Assembly: GCF_032884065.1 (NCBI RefSeq)
Contig: NC_088875.1
Span: 44,067,291 to 44,131,290, forward strand
Direction: 5' to 3'
Source: Artemia franciscana
Lineage: Eukaryota; Arthropoda; Branchiopoda; Anostraca; Artemiidae
DNA length: 64,000 nt
Under the pieces are notes generated by a model. It saw only the letters and a list, made by a program, of their open reading frames with translations, did not search any database and was not told the origin of the DNA. Position 1 is the stretch's first letter; every line of letters starts with the position of its first letter. The translations under genes and the position numbers were made by a program. Shown piece after piece: positions 16,056 to 26,861 of the stretch.

Positions 16056-16694
16056 TATCGGTTTGAAATCTGAGAAAGTAGTTTAATATATTTTGCATAA
16101 TAATGCGAAGCAACGAATGAAAAAGTTGTTTTACTATTCAAATGAAGAAAGAAAATAACAAGTGAACCCTTTGCCCCTCTCAGAATTTGAAGTTCAAAGT
16201 CAATTTCGAAGTCCAAATTGACCAACGTTCGTGATCTATCCTTCATACTAATAAGAGGTTTAAGTGTAACCCATCCCCAGCCCCATGGGCGAGTGGTCCT
16301 CCTTTCTTAGAACTACTTATTTGGACTAAGCAAGCAACATGGATTTGTAAAGAATAAGTTTGCATATTACAAAATTATACTGGGCGTGAAATAAGAGGAT
16401 ATATTTGGAAGCTTTCGTGAACAGAGGTAGGAGTGGTGGGACAACCCCTAAGACCAAGATGTGTCCAAAGAACCCCAGCCTTGAAATTTATTTTGCATTA
16501 TGATATGGAAGTTAGTCTCTGAAATTCTAGTCCCCCCCCCCTGCCAAAGTTTGTTTAAAAAATTAAGTTTGAATAGACGAAATTGTCATTGCCTAGGCGC
16601 CGAAACTGTGGATAAATAGTAGCAAGGGTCCTAAAAAGAGGATGTTCCCCCTCAGGTCAAGGGTAACCCTGAAAGTGACATAAAGAGGAAGGAA
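16056..16694. other. Unassigned intronic sequence
   Basis: No exon, RNA gene or recognised repeat was seen. Confidence 0.5.
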
Positions 16695-16975
16695 ATTTGA
16701 ATAAACAAAGCTTTTTTTCAAAGGCAGTGAGGTACGACATTAAAGCATAAGGCAAACGCATATTTTTTTACACAAGAAGAGGGGGTTTCGCGTTTACCCC
16801 CTTAGACACTCCGCTTCTTACACTGAAGCTTTAACATATTATGGGATACTCGATGTACCAAAAGTAACAAATTAGCGTACTTAGTGAGGGGTCAAGGTAA
16901 GAAGTAACCCCTCTTACACATAGGATGAAAACTATTCGTTTTAAGTTTTAACCTTACTATTAGTTTCGTTTGAAA
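16695..16975. repeat. Old diverged foldback module
   Basis: The left arm 'aggtacgacattaaagcataagg' and the right arm 'gttttaagttttaacctta' still mirror each other. The inner 'cttcttacactgaagct' and 'agcgtacttagtgagg' match the family's 'ctctttacgctaaag' and complement. Divergence is much higher than in the other copies. Confidence 0.6.
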
Positions 16976-17815
16976 TACTTTATCTTATTAATTTATCTCA
17001 ATGATGAATTGTCAAATGGATTTGAATTTAGTTATAAAGGAAATAGATTGCCATTTCTTTTTTTTATAGAGAGGCCGGTTGTCATAAAATATTTATATTC
17101 TTTCTCGTTCTGTGTCAGGTTGAAATCGTTTAAGGATATCTTTGCCGCGAGGTGTCGCCAACATTCCATTTTATGGCGACTATCCAGGACTTTCTGTAGA
17201 GTCCAAGCCAAAATCTATTTATCCGAATTCCTTTAGAAACGACGCTTCTAACTTAGTATTGTAAATCGCTATGCACTTTATTTCAAATTGAGATGATTTG
17301 AAAAATGAAAAAGAGGAAAAGGTATATGGTAAAAGTTTGTTTTGTGGGTTAGCCGCCCAAAGAACTAGTAAGCGATTATAAATTCAACAAAAATTTATAC
17401 CCTCTCGAGGGCGTAAAGTTTCCTGGGTTTCTGGGCACTTCTTAATCGAATTAAACAAGTGAATAAAATTTAACTACCCCCCACACAAAAAACACAAAAA
17501 ATTATGTGCATGTTCCTAACAAAAGGTCCTCAATTAAGTACTCAGTTTTAAAAACCGGTCTTTTTCTAGACACTACTTATCGGATTGCGTTTCATTTATA
17601 TCACCAATTTCAGGGTTATTAATGATGTAGTTGATATGGCAGGACAAATTCAAACTATTCCAAAAATCCTGTCTATGGTTAAATATTTTATCACAGACAA
17701 TTTAGTGTTTTTGACTACGGTAATCCAAAAGACGTCAATTCGCATTGCAGGATTATTTTGTTTCAAAAAGGGATAGTTGAAAACGTGAAAAAAAGACATA
17801 AAAGAGGAGAGGATA
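16976..17815. other. Unassigned intronic sequence
   Basis: Short open frames only (for example 16970-17236 and 17585-17776), none with a recognisable family. Confidence 0.4.
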
Positions 17816-18211
17816 TTGCAGCGATCTTTTATTGCAAACAATACAATGGTTTCTGCTACTGGCGCTATTAATTTAAATAGGCGCTATTTAAATAAGTTCT
17901 TACATTTACATAGTAATTACTCTTTAAATCATACAGCACAAGGAATAAAAGCCTATATGAGCTTACAATTAAATGTTTATTCTATTTTAATAAAACGAAA
18001 CAAACCACATAGAGTGACCATTATGGCTGATGTTGGAGTTCTAAGAGCAGGAATTTCGGAAACAGTATATTCATCAAAAGAATTCAATTTTAATGTTTAT
18101 TTAATATTCTTAAATTTTATTAAGATTAGAGTTACCTATCAAAACTTATTAAGAAAGCAGTTGTATAATTTTAGAAGGGGAATAAAGGCTCTTCTAAAAA
18201 TATCATCTTGA
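17816..18211 (+). CDS. Unrecognised 131-residue open reading frame
   Basis: An uninterrupted frame of 131 codons in AT-rich DNA, starting MQRSFIANNTMVSATG and ending RRGIKALLKISS. It is basic, with a hydrophobic patch VYLIFLNFIKIRV near residues 95-107. I do not recognise the family. It could be a fragment of a transposon protein or a chance open frame; its length is modest for this base composition. No splice context links it to junctophilin. Confidence 0.2.
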   Translation: MQRSFIANNTMVSATGAINLNRRYLNKFLHLHSNYSLNHTAQGIKAYMSLQLNVYSILIKRNKPHRVTIMADVGVLRAGISETVYSSKEFNFNVYLIFLNFIKIRVTYQNLLRKQLYNFRRGIKALLKISS

Positions 18212-18589
18212 TGAAGACTACGTAATCAAATTCAATGTATCTAAGAACCCTGGAAACTAGATTCTAGCGTTTAGTGTCCCAGATATGAGATATCTGTTTG
18301 TGTTTCAAGTGCTTGTGCATCGAACCAGAAATAAAGTAATTTTAGGGATTTTATTTTAACACAAATTTTGGCCGCTGCGTTTCAGTTTTTTGTAACAGAT
18401 TAGATTGCACCCAAGTGAAATGCCACATTCAGACAGTTTGGCCAGAATAGAAAAGAACACACGTTCTGAGGCTACCGATCAGTTAAGATTGTTAAACATT
18501 ATCGCATTCAAATTTTTGCATATAACCTCTTTCATCACCCCTTAAGGTGACTCATTCCGTCCTAAAACAAACAAATTAGGCCTATGTAT
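18212..18589. other. Unassigned intronic sequence
   Basis: Nothing recognised. Confidence 0.5.
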
Positions 18590-19039
18590 CAAACAGTTCG
18601 TGGTAACGAATTGTAGTAAGGAGCAACCCGCCTCAATAGTAACCAAAACTCTAAAAAACGGAATTTTGATACCAATAGTTACATCAAAAGAATGGCATTT
18701 TAGTGCCATTATATATAAGTTTCATCAGGTTTAATTATAACAATCAAAAGTTAAGAGCCTGAAAAAATTTGCCTTATTTTAGAAAATAGGGGAAAATATT
18801 AAAACTTAAAACGAACAGAAATTACTCCGTATATGAAAGGGGCTTTTCATCCTCAACGCCCCACTCTTTACGCTAAAGTTTGACTCTTTCTCTCGACTCT
18901 ACTTTTTAAAACAGTAAACAACTTTAGCGTAAAGAGCCGGGCATTGAGGAAGGAACATATACGGAGTCATTTCTGTTCGTTTTAAGATTTAATGTCATTC
19001 TTAACTTTCAGTTAAAAAAACTTGTTTTTTTTACTTAAT
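18590..19039 (+). mobile_element. Internally deleted 450-bp copy of the hairpin-headed family
   Basis: It has the family's 5' end (hairpin 18594-18613 with one mismatch, then 'tagtaaggagcaaccc') and the complete terminal foldback ending 'cttgttttttttacttaat'. After 'gaaaatagggg' (about 18786) the sequence jumps straight to 'attaaaacttaaaacg' of the terminal foldback, skipping about 1.2 kb. Both ends are retained, as in derivative elements moved by trans-acting proteins. Confidence 0.8.
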
Positions 19040-19795
19040 AAGATAAAGGATTGAAACAGATAACAACTTCAGAGCTTCATTCGAATGAACTGCTTCATTT
19101 GAGACTTATTCGTTTGTGTATACTTTGTATGTTTTATATGTGTATAATTTGTATGTTTGTGTGTACACATGTGATTGTGCATACTGTTTACATGCACAAA
19201 ACTTTGAAGGGACCGTAACGATCACTCGGTGGAGAGTGAGGCTAGCGTGAAATCTCAAAATGTACTTTCTAATGTCCTTATTTTCCAATTGTTGTGAAGA
19301 ATTCTTCTGGTCAATATGGAGAAAGAAGCAGGGTGGCACTCTTATACATTTTCCACTTAGAGGGAAATATTCAAATTAGAAAAAATGCTCTTAATTTTGA
19401 AAACTAATTTTAACAGAATGGATGATGATGGGTAGTGATTTCGAGAATAAAATGGAATAGCGCATTCACATCCTTAGCTATACAGAGGGGAGGTAGAAGG
19501 TGAAATTGCCCTGAGGCAAGGTTATGTAGAGGAGCCTCCTGCCTTTAAAAAATCATAAAATTGTGGCTTCAAAATATACTTTCTTTGGGTATTTCCAACA
19601 CCCTTTGAAAATCTTTTTAGAGGTTATGCTGGGTTCCAGGCAGGGGCGTCGTTTGGGGGTGGGGCAAGGGGGCAGTCGCTTTCCCAATAATGTGGAGAAA
19701 GGAATTATTATATATCCCATGCCCCTTGACTCCAGATATAAATCCTTTTTCTTGCCCCCTTACCCCCAATAAAAATGCTAGAGATTTGCCCTTGG
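19040..19795. other. Unassigned, with a G-rich repeat-like segment
   Basis: A segment at about 19636-19790 reads 'aggggcgtcgtttggggg...gggggca...gcccccttacccccaataaaaatgct', which looks like part of a dispersed repeat because of its mirrored G-rich and C-rich parts. It lies directly against the 3' end of the CR1-like element. The family is not named. Confidence 0.4.
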
Positions 19796-20001
19796 TTCAA
19801 TTATCAATTTTATCAATTTATTCAAAAAGAAAAGAAAACACATAACAACAATAATAATAAAGATCCTAGAAGCGAACTTGTTAAGGACCAAAACAACAAA
19901 AAATTGTAAATGAAAAAGAGAGAGAAGAAAAAAAAAAGAAAAAAAAAGAGAAAACAAGGGTAATTAAAGCAAATTGAACAAACATTTAGAGAAATATAAT
20001 A

Positions 20002-23000
20002 TCAAGATTTTAGTACATTATTATATAGCGTCCGAAAACTTGTGGATAGCTCGACACTGGAGGGTATTACATTCCATTGAATTATAGATTTATAAATTGG
20101 GGATCGCTGTGCGGAACTAGAGATACACCTGGGGACAATGAAGGAACGGTTGGATGAACGGAGACAGTGGCCTTCAGAATTATTACTATTAAAATAAGTT
20201 AATAAGTGGGGAGGAAGATTTTTATGGTAAGCGGAATATGCAAGGGATAGATTTAACTTTTTGATGATTTGTTCAAAAGGGATAATACCAAAATCGGAGT
20301 ACAAGTCCTTGGTGGGATATAGTCGTGGCAACCGAAAAACTGCTTTGACGGCACGGTTTTGAGCAGATTTTAATTTATTGGTAACTGAAGGATAAGTATT
20401 GCCCCATACAGATCCGCAGTATGAGATATATGGGTAAATAAAAGAATAATAAAGGGTGACAAGGATATCGAGAGGAAGAAAATAATTCACACGATTAATT
20501 ATACTTACCTGTCGCAAAATTATGGCTCTAACATAGGACACATGTGTTGCAAATGATAGGCAGGAGTCTATGTGGACACCAAGAAACTTGGCAACTTCGA
20601 CCTGCGGGAGGAGATTGGTAGAATATTTTAGGCCAAGTGCTGGCTGAACTTCATTTTTTTTGTAAGGGGTTTGAAATAATACCACCTGACTTTTCTTGCT
20701 GTTAATGGTCATGCAGTTAACGAGACACCACTCCTGTACTCTATTCAGAAGGGTTTGAGTAGAGGTGACGACGGATGGTAAATTAGGACCGGTGATGAAA
20801 AAGTTGCTATCGTCAGCAAAAAGTACTGGGTGCACTGATGGGCCCAGGTCCGTAATCAAATCATTAATATAAAGGAGAAAAAGTATTGGACCAAGAACAG
20901 AGCCCTGTGGGACGCCCCTCCGGACAGGTAGGGGATGTGAAGTCACCCCGCCCAGTCTCACACTCTGTACTCTACCAGAGAGATAAGAGCCGAACCATGA
21001 GAAAGGAACTCCGCGAATCCCTAGGTTATTGAGTTTACTTAATAAAACACTGTGATCAACCATGTCAAAGGCCTTTGAAAAATCCAGAAATAAGCCCAAT
21101 ACAGTATTTTTAAGGTCAAGTTGGGAACGTATAAACTGTGTGGCGTCTATTAGTGCATGAGCAGTTGAAAATTTGGCACGGAAGCCATATTGATGAGGAG
21201 AAATCAACGAATCTGATGACTGATTCCCAAATACAAAGGGAGAAAGACGTCGGAATATAATTCTCTCGAGCACCTTAGATATAACTGGGAGAAGTGAGAT
21301 TGGACGATAATTGCTTATCTCAGACGGATCGCCTTTTTTATGAATCGGGATAACAATTGCTGATTTAAATATTTCTGGGAAGACTCCATTGGTCATAGAC
21401 AGGTTTGCTATGTGCACAATGGGTTCACAAATATAGGAAGATACGGTCCTAAGAAGCTTATTACTTATGCCAAAGAAGTCAGGTGTACTACTATTAGAGA
21501 GAGATACGATAACTTGAAGCACCTCTTTGCGATCAGTTGGAGAGAAAAACATGGATCTGGGATTCTTGCTAGGGTGTACTGACTGTGAGAAGGAACAGGA
21601 GTTAGCATTTGGGATATTAGTGAAATAATTATTAAAAGCATCCGGTACTAAAATTGGGTCAATTAATCTGCCACTGATGTCCCTAAGATTAATAGGAACA
21701 GATCTTGAATTCCTTTTTTTTGAAAGGATTTCATTTATTGTAGACCAAATTTTTTGCAAGTTCCCTTTGCAGTGAGAGATTTTTGAATAATAATAATTTT
21801 TCTTTGCTTCCCGGATGAGTTTGGTATATATGTTTTTGTATTTTTTATAATTAGTCAGGTCAATAACGTTACTGGTTTTGCAAGCTAACTTATATAGGTC
21901 ATTTTTTCGGTATGAAGAGATTATCAGGCTATTTGACATCCAGGGGCGTATATGGGTAGTTTTTCGGTTTGATTTACGAACTGGAAAGGTTGAACTAATA
22001 AGATCACTCAATCCCTGTGTGAAACTACTTGTGGCTGAATTAACATCCTGACAATCCAGAGTCTTGGACCAGTCGAAGGATTTCAAACAATCCGTGAACC
22101 GGTTCATATTCACAGTATTATATATTCTATTAGACGTAGGGGTATTAGTTCTACGGGGTTGAGTAGCTGATAGGGAGGGTAAGGAAAGATAGATTGGAAA
22201 GTGATCTGACAGGTCAGAAAATATTATTTTGGAGGACAGGTGGTTTCCCAGGGAAGTGGATACAAAAATGTTATCAATTAAAGTAGCGGTAGACCTCATG
22301 GGATCAACTCTAGTAGGAAAAAGGATTGTGGGAAGAAGACCACTTGAGGTAAATGTTTCAAAGAAGGTATCACTATCATTGTTATTGCTAACATTTAATA
22401 AATTACAATTGAAGTCCCCAAAAACTATTGCCTTCTTTTGTGGTAAATTAATAAAACTAGAAAAATCATCAAACTGATTACAAAAGAAAGGTGTCGGAAA
22501 TGAGGGTGGTTTATAAAATAACGAAAAAATAAAAGAATTCTCGTCTACACTTATGTCGACGATTATTGAATAAATGCATCTATTATTTATAGGTTGCGAG
22601 AACAAGAATTCACAATCGAATAGTCTGGTGAATTTTAGACTTGATCGGATGTAAAGAGAAATGCCGCCAGAGGACTTGGTTAATTTTCTTTCAATATGAA
22701 TAGCTTGAAAGCCAGTGAGGGAAAATTCATTAGTATCATCAATTTCTGAAAGCCACGTCTCCGTTATTCCAATTACGTCGAAAGGGCAGTAACCATTTGT
22801 TAAAATTAAATCTTTAAAATTAGCCCACTTATCCCGTATGCTTCTGATATTAAAGCAAATTACATTAAGTTTGGTCTCTTCCATTAGCTTAGGTTTCACA
22901 TTTTTCACAAAATCAAAAGTGTCGAGATATTTACAGTTAATTTGGTTTAAAGGGCTATCGGGGCTAGCTAAGGTGTTGGTGGACAGATTATTTTGGTCAT

Positions 23001-23097
23001 CGTAATAATTAAAAACAACATTATTGCACAGTGACAAATTATTAAGAAACGTAAAATCTTGTAAAGTACTTGTACTTGTGTTTGTTTGACTGTTCAT
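20002..23097 (-). CDS. Retrotransposon ORF2: AP endonuclease and reverse transcriptase
   Basis: A 1031-residue protein that would nick target DNA and copy the element's RNA at the nick (target-primed reverse transcription). The endonuclease domain spans about residues 78-305. It has N83 in VICFNIRSI, E113 in ITETW, D228/N230 in VFGDFNCN and D298/H299 in SDLSDHFPI, so the key residues are all present. The reverse transcriptase spans about 575-830: YRPISLLPVISKVLERI (598-613), LDFSKAF with D672, GVPQGSVLGPILF (728-740) and FADD at 760-763. A C-terminal region typical of CR1/Jockey-group elements follows. It starts inside the end of ORF1 (ATGA overlap). No RNase H was seen. The clade name is from motif recognition only. 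Confidence 0.92.
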   Translation of the reverse strand: MNSQTNTSTSTLQDFTFLNNLSLCNNVVFNYYDDQNNLSTNTLASPDSPLNQINCKYLDTFDFVKNVKPKLMEETKLNVICFNIRSIRDKWANFKDLILTNGYCPFDVIGITETWLSEIDDTNEFSLTGFQAIHIERKLTKSSGGISLYIRSSLKFTRLFDCEFLFSQPINNRCIYSIIVDISVDENSFIFSLFYKPPSFPTPFFCNQFDDFSSFINLPQKKAIVFGDFNCNLLNVSNNNDSDTFFETFTSSGLLPTILFPTRVDPMRSTATLIDNIFVSTSLGNHLSSKIIFSDLSDHFPIYLSLPSLSATQPRRTNTPTSNRIYNTVNMNRFTDCLKSFDWSKTLDCQDVNSATSSFTQGLSDLISSTFPVRKSNRKTTHIRPWMSNSLIISSYRKNDLYKLACKTSNVIDLTNYKKYKNIYTKLIREAKKNYYYSKISHCKGNLQKIWSTINEILSKKRNSRSVPINLRDISGRLIDPILVPDAFNNYFTNIPNANSCSFSQSVHPSKNPRSMFFSPTDRKEVLQVIVSLSNSSTPDFFGISNKLLRTVSSYICEPIVHIANLSMTNGVFPEIFKSAIVIPIHKKGDPSEISNYRPISLLPVISKVLERIIFRRLSPFVFGNQSSDSLISPHQYGFRAKFSTAHALIDATQFIRSQLDLKNTVLGLFLDFSKAFDMVDHSVLLSKLNNLGIRGVPFSWFGSYLSGRVQSVRLGGVTSHPLPVRRGVPQGSVLGPILFLLYINDLITDLGPSVHPVLFADDSNFFITGPNLPSVVTSTQTLLNRVQEWCLVNCMTINSKKSQVVLFQTPYKKNEVQPALGLKYSTNLLPQVEVAKFLGVHIDSCLSFATHVSYVRAIILRQVSIINRVNYFLPLDILVTLYYSFIYPYISYCGSVWGNTYPSVTNKLKSAQNRAVKAVFRLPRLYPTKDLYSDFGIIPFEQIIKKLNLSLAYSAYHKNLPPHLLTYFNSNNSEGHCLRSSNRSFIVPRCISSSAQRSPIYKSIIQWNVIPSSVELSTSFRTLYNNVLKS

Positions 23098-24173
23098 TTC
23101 TTAAGCAGTAGTTTCTGTGCTTCTGGACATTTATACGAATAACAGGGGTGGTCGGAGGAGCCACAGAGAGCACATTTCATGACAAGTTGACACGGGTTTT
23201 CTTTGGAGTTCTGGTGGTCACCAGCGCATTTAGAGCATCTCGGGGAAGCTTTACAGTTATTTGCAGTATGGCCGTAGCACTGGCATTTGTAGCACTGGGT
23301 AGGCAAAAACTTGTACTCAGTTATAGGTAGACGCTCGTAACCAATAACAAGGGGATTCTCAGTGGCATAGTTTAGGTGGTCACGTGACTCAAACTTTAAT
23401 CGAAAAGACCTCGTACTTCCTAACTGAACAACTTCTATACAGTTATTAGCGAGATCACATAGGTCACTTTTAGATGTTCCGTCAGGCACTCGGCGTACTA
23501 TACCGAAAAAGGCAGGACTCTTCACTTTAGCATTAATGGATTGGTCTACTTTGCTTAATGCATCTGCCAAAGTATTGGCGGCACCCTTGTCCGACAGAAC
23601 TACTTGCCATGCATCCCTCCTAGGCCTCAAAACAACTATGCTTGAACTGACACCCCCACAAGCTTTATCCAGGAAATCTTTTCGAGCGTCAGGATTATTC
23701 AAGTTTTTTGGTGGATTTTTCACAATAACTGAATAGGACGGTTTTGCGGGTGGGGGAGGTTTCATATCAGGAATAGTTTGCACGACTGACCTTGCTTTAT
23801 GGTGCTCAGCGAAGCTTTTAAATTCCATGTAGAGTTCATTAACCTTTCGAGTTAACGTAGCTGTTGTCTCCCCTGGCACACATGGGACCTGATCTGGCTC
23901 GAAAATCAGATACTGAGGTAGGCTGATCTTTTTCTCATCACAAAGATCAAAGGCTCGAACCATATCACTTACATTATCAGTCACTTTGGGGCGCTCAGTT
24001 ACCCTAGTAATAGAGGCGTCAGCCCACAAAATCTTCTTTGCTTCAATTAACATATCTCCTTTGAAAAAATCGCAAGCAATTTTTACAATATTATCAGCTG
24101 AACAACCTGCATTTCTAGCCCGTGAAATGAAATTCAACACGGGATTCAAGACAAGTCTTTCACCTGGCATCAT
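23094..24173 (-). CDS. Retrotransposon ORF1: RNA-binding protein with three zinc knuckles
   Basis: A 359-residue Gag-like protein expected to coat element RNA. Three cysteine/histidine knuckles lie at the C-terminus: CYKCQCYGHTANNC (294-307, a CCHC knuckle), CSKCAGDHQNSKENPC (313-328) and CALCGSSDHPCYSYKC (334-349). This arrangement is common to ORF1 of Jockey, I and some CR1 elements. A proline-rich linker sits near 138-145. The N-terminal part (about 20-95) has no name I can give. The TGA stop overlaps the ORF2 start as ATGA, which suggests termination-reinitiation of translation. The start MMPGERL was taken as the first Met of the frame; the second Met is equally possible. Confidence 0.88.
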   Translation of the reverse strand: MMPGERLVLNPVLNFISRARNAGCSADNIVKIACDFFKGDMLIEAKKILWADASITRVTERPKVTDNVSDMVRAFDLCDEKKISLPQYLIFEPDQVPCVPGETTATLTRKVNELYMEFKSFAEHHKARSVVQTIPDMKPPPPAKPSYSVIVKNPPKNLNNPDARKDFLDKACGGVSSSIVVLRPRRDAWQVVLSDKGAANTLADALSKVDQSINAKVKSPAFFGIVRRVPDGTSKSDLCDLANNCIEVVQLGSTRSFRLKFESRDHLNYATENPLVIGYERLPITEYKFLPTQCYKCQCYGHTANNCKASPRCSKCAGDHQNSKENPCQLVMKCALCGSSDHPCYSYKCPEAQKLLLKK

Positions 24174-24280
24174 CCGGTGAAATGATCAAATTTCATCAAA
24201 ATTCGTGGGCGGGGCCACAATAGTTGTCAGTAAAAGCAATAGCAAATCAGGTAGTAATACTCACAAGATATATATTCAGA

Positions 24281-24450
24281 AGTTGCGTACACAATTTTAA
24301 TTATCCAAAATCCAATTATTCAAAGCAAATTGTTAACAGCACGTTACACAACTTAAATAGTTGCGTACACGATTTTAATTATCCAATTATCAAAAGCAAA
24401 TTGTTCACAGCACTATATAGCATTGTACACAATTTCAATAGTTGCGCATT
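24281..24450 (-). repeat. Two ~80-bp tandem repeats upstream of ORF1
   Basis: The units 24281-24358 and 24359-24439 share 'agttgcgtacac(a/g)attttaattatcc' and 'caaagcaaattgtt(a/c)acagcac'. A third partial unit starts at 24440. Tandem units in the 5' UTR often act as internal promoters in retrotransposons; that role is inference here. Confidence 0.7.
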
Positions 24451-24685
24451 CTAGTGCAGTAAATATTGCAATTAAGTAGCAGAGCGATACTTTCGACCCA
24501 CTTCGGTCAAAAACGCCGTAATTTCCAAAATTACTTGACAGCAATTATAGCAAGACATGAAAAAAACTAATAAGTTGGAAGACGTTAAAAACTGTTCACG
24601 AGGACATACTCCCACGTGGGGGTTTGTTTTTCATCACGAAATTAATCTACATTTATGCTGACCAATATTAAGTATAAAAGGTTTC

Positions 24686-25010
24686 ACATGGATGTAAAGA
24701 GTAATGTTAAAAGCTAAAACGAACTGAAACCATCTCAAATATCAGTACGTTTCCCACTTTCTCAGGTTCTCAGCTCTTTATGTTGAAGTTTAGCTTGAGA
24801 TTTTCTGAAAACATGGTAGAATCTTACAAATGTGGTTGGTTGGTTGTTTCAATTGCTAAGAAAGTTTATTCTCGAAACATCGTGACAAAAAACTCAACTT
24901 TAGCTGGAAGAGCATGAGTATTGAGGAGCGCTATATCAAATCAAATTCAGAATAACTTCTGTCCGCTTTAAGTTTTAAATCCACTCTGTACTTAGTACTA
25001 TTTTACCCAC
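24686..25010. repeat. Old diverged foldback module
   Basis: 'agagtaatgttaaaagctaaaacgaac' and 'ctctttatgttgaag' on the left mirror 'caactttagctggaagagc' and 'cttctgtccgctttaagtttt' on the right. These are the same words as the family's foldback, but with many changes. Confidence 0.55.
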
Positions 25011-26290
25011 TCTGTACTATTTTTCTTTTTACTTTTATTTTCTTTTTTATTATTATTACTATTATTGTTTATATTAACTTTATTATTTAATTTATGGGTT
25101 ATTTTTTATGATTTATTTATAAGAGTTCTAACTAAGCATTTGATACTACCTGGTAGTCCATGTATGTAGTTACGTAGAATTTTGTGCCAACACTAACTCT
25201 CATAAGTTTTTCTTATGCGCGAAAGTGTCGTTTCATATTTATCTATTTGTAAGTGTTAAAAACAAAAAATCAAACTTGATTTTCAACTTAGATATTTTAC
25301 GAACCCACAACACTAACATCAACAGACATATACTAGCTTTCTTACCAATAAGAATTTTAACTGCTACCACTGAAAAACTTATTTGTTTATAAAAAACAGC
25401 AAATGTAAACATCATTACAACTTCCTACAGCTTTTCTCCCTGTCTGAAAATCCCTTCACATGTCCCTGCAAAATAGAGACAAGGAATTTATCTTTTCTCT
25501 TTTCAGGTGCTAAAACCGAAAAACACTAGCTCATTTAGTACATTTGACGCTCTACACAAATCAGTTTAAATAATAAAAAAAAAGAAAAGTAAAGAGAAAA
25601 GATGAATTAATATCAAGGACGAAATATTACTCAAAAGAATTTTGGGCTTCATTTTTTTACCCAAAAAAATAAACTTCAAAAGAATTTTTAAGATTTGGAG
25701 GCTTTCTGTTTTATTTTATTGGGGGAGGGGGGTTAAATGGAAGTTGTAAATCAAAGAGGAGACATTCCCAATTTGACATTCCCAATTTAGGGTACGTGGT
25801 ATCCTCAATAATAAGGATATTGCCATGCGTTTAGCTTGATTTTTTTCAAAACACAGCAAAAAAGTTAATGTTATTCACTTGATAAGCAAAAAAGTTAATC
25901 TTATTCATTTTTGCTGTTGTTTTTAGTACAAATATATCATAATTATCTGATTTGTAAATGCTTGCCTTTGAAAAAATTTCTTTGTTCTTTTTCTGTCTCC
26001 TATAAAAAGAAGGAAGTGGCAAGATAAGATTGATAGGAATAACCCCCGCTATTTGCCTGCATAACTGCTTGACCTGAGTCCCTTAAAGCTGGCCGAGAGG
26101 ATTCTAATAACTGAAAAATGTCCTAAGATGATTAATTCTATCTTAGACCCTCGAGGATACTGATTCTTTTCAATAATAGGATGGATAGTACAATTTCTCT
26201 CATTTTCTCGTATCTTTTGAACAAACTGATGGATATTGGCCTCATATATTCCGGAAACAATTTTCAGAACCCTAGATAGTGCTGGTATAC
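25011..26290. other. Unassigned AT-rich intronic sequence
   Basis: No gene or known repeat was recognised. It contains homopurine and homopyrimidine runs and a short duplicated phrase near 25770-25790 ('gacattcccaattt'). Confidence 0.5.
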
Positions 26291-26291
26291 A

Positions 26292-26489
<198 letters not shown>

Positions 26490-26602
26490 CACCTAGTTGG
26501 TGGGGCGCTTCGCACCCCCCAAGCCCCCCACGCGCGTAAGTCGTTACGCGCCATATTAGTTACGTGCCATTGTAGTTGTGTCCCTGTGTCCCACCTGTGA
26601 AT

Positions 26603-26695
<93 letters not shown>

Positions 26696-26696
26696 T

Positions 26697-26840
26697 TTAA
26701 CTACGTAAAACATGCAAATATACAACATTCTTCGCTGTCCCATTGTCTGTGCATATAAATAGATTGTCAGGTTTACTGACTCTTGAACATGCAACATATA
26801 ATTGTCCATGGGAAAAACAATCCGTATTCAGATCTATACC
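26697..26840 (-). pseudogene. Helitron helicase, C-terminal 47 residues
   Basis: In the minus-strand frame it reads [20 protein letters not shown], then [20 protein letters not shown], then YLHVLRS and a stop. The block [19 protein letters not shown] is the hallmark C-terminal end of Helitron Pif1-type helicases. Everything upstream is replaced by minisatellite, so this is a remnant. Confidence 0.88.
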
Positions 26841-26861
26841 TCATTATTCTAATGATGTGTC

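Larger units (their letters stand above)
19796..24480 (-). mobile_element. CR1/L2-like non-LTR retrotransposon with intact ORFs
   Basis: A minus-strand element with 5' tandem repeats (24281-24450), ORF1 (24173-23094), ORF2 (23097-20002) and a 3' UTR ending near 19796. The 3' end reads 'aataaattgataaaattgat..', a short (ATTGATAA)-like tandem in place of a poly-A tail, which is typical of the CR1/L2 group. Both ORFs are free of stops, unlike every other retroelement here, so the insertion looks recent. The exact 5' boundary is not visible (24174 at least, probably near 24480). It lies antisense in junctophilin intron 1. Confidence 0.85.

Noticed and set aside
22229..24454. Plus-strand frames inside the CR1-like element
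   Set aside because: They are shadows of ORF1 and ORF2 on the minus strand.
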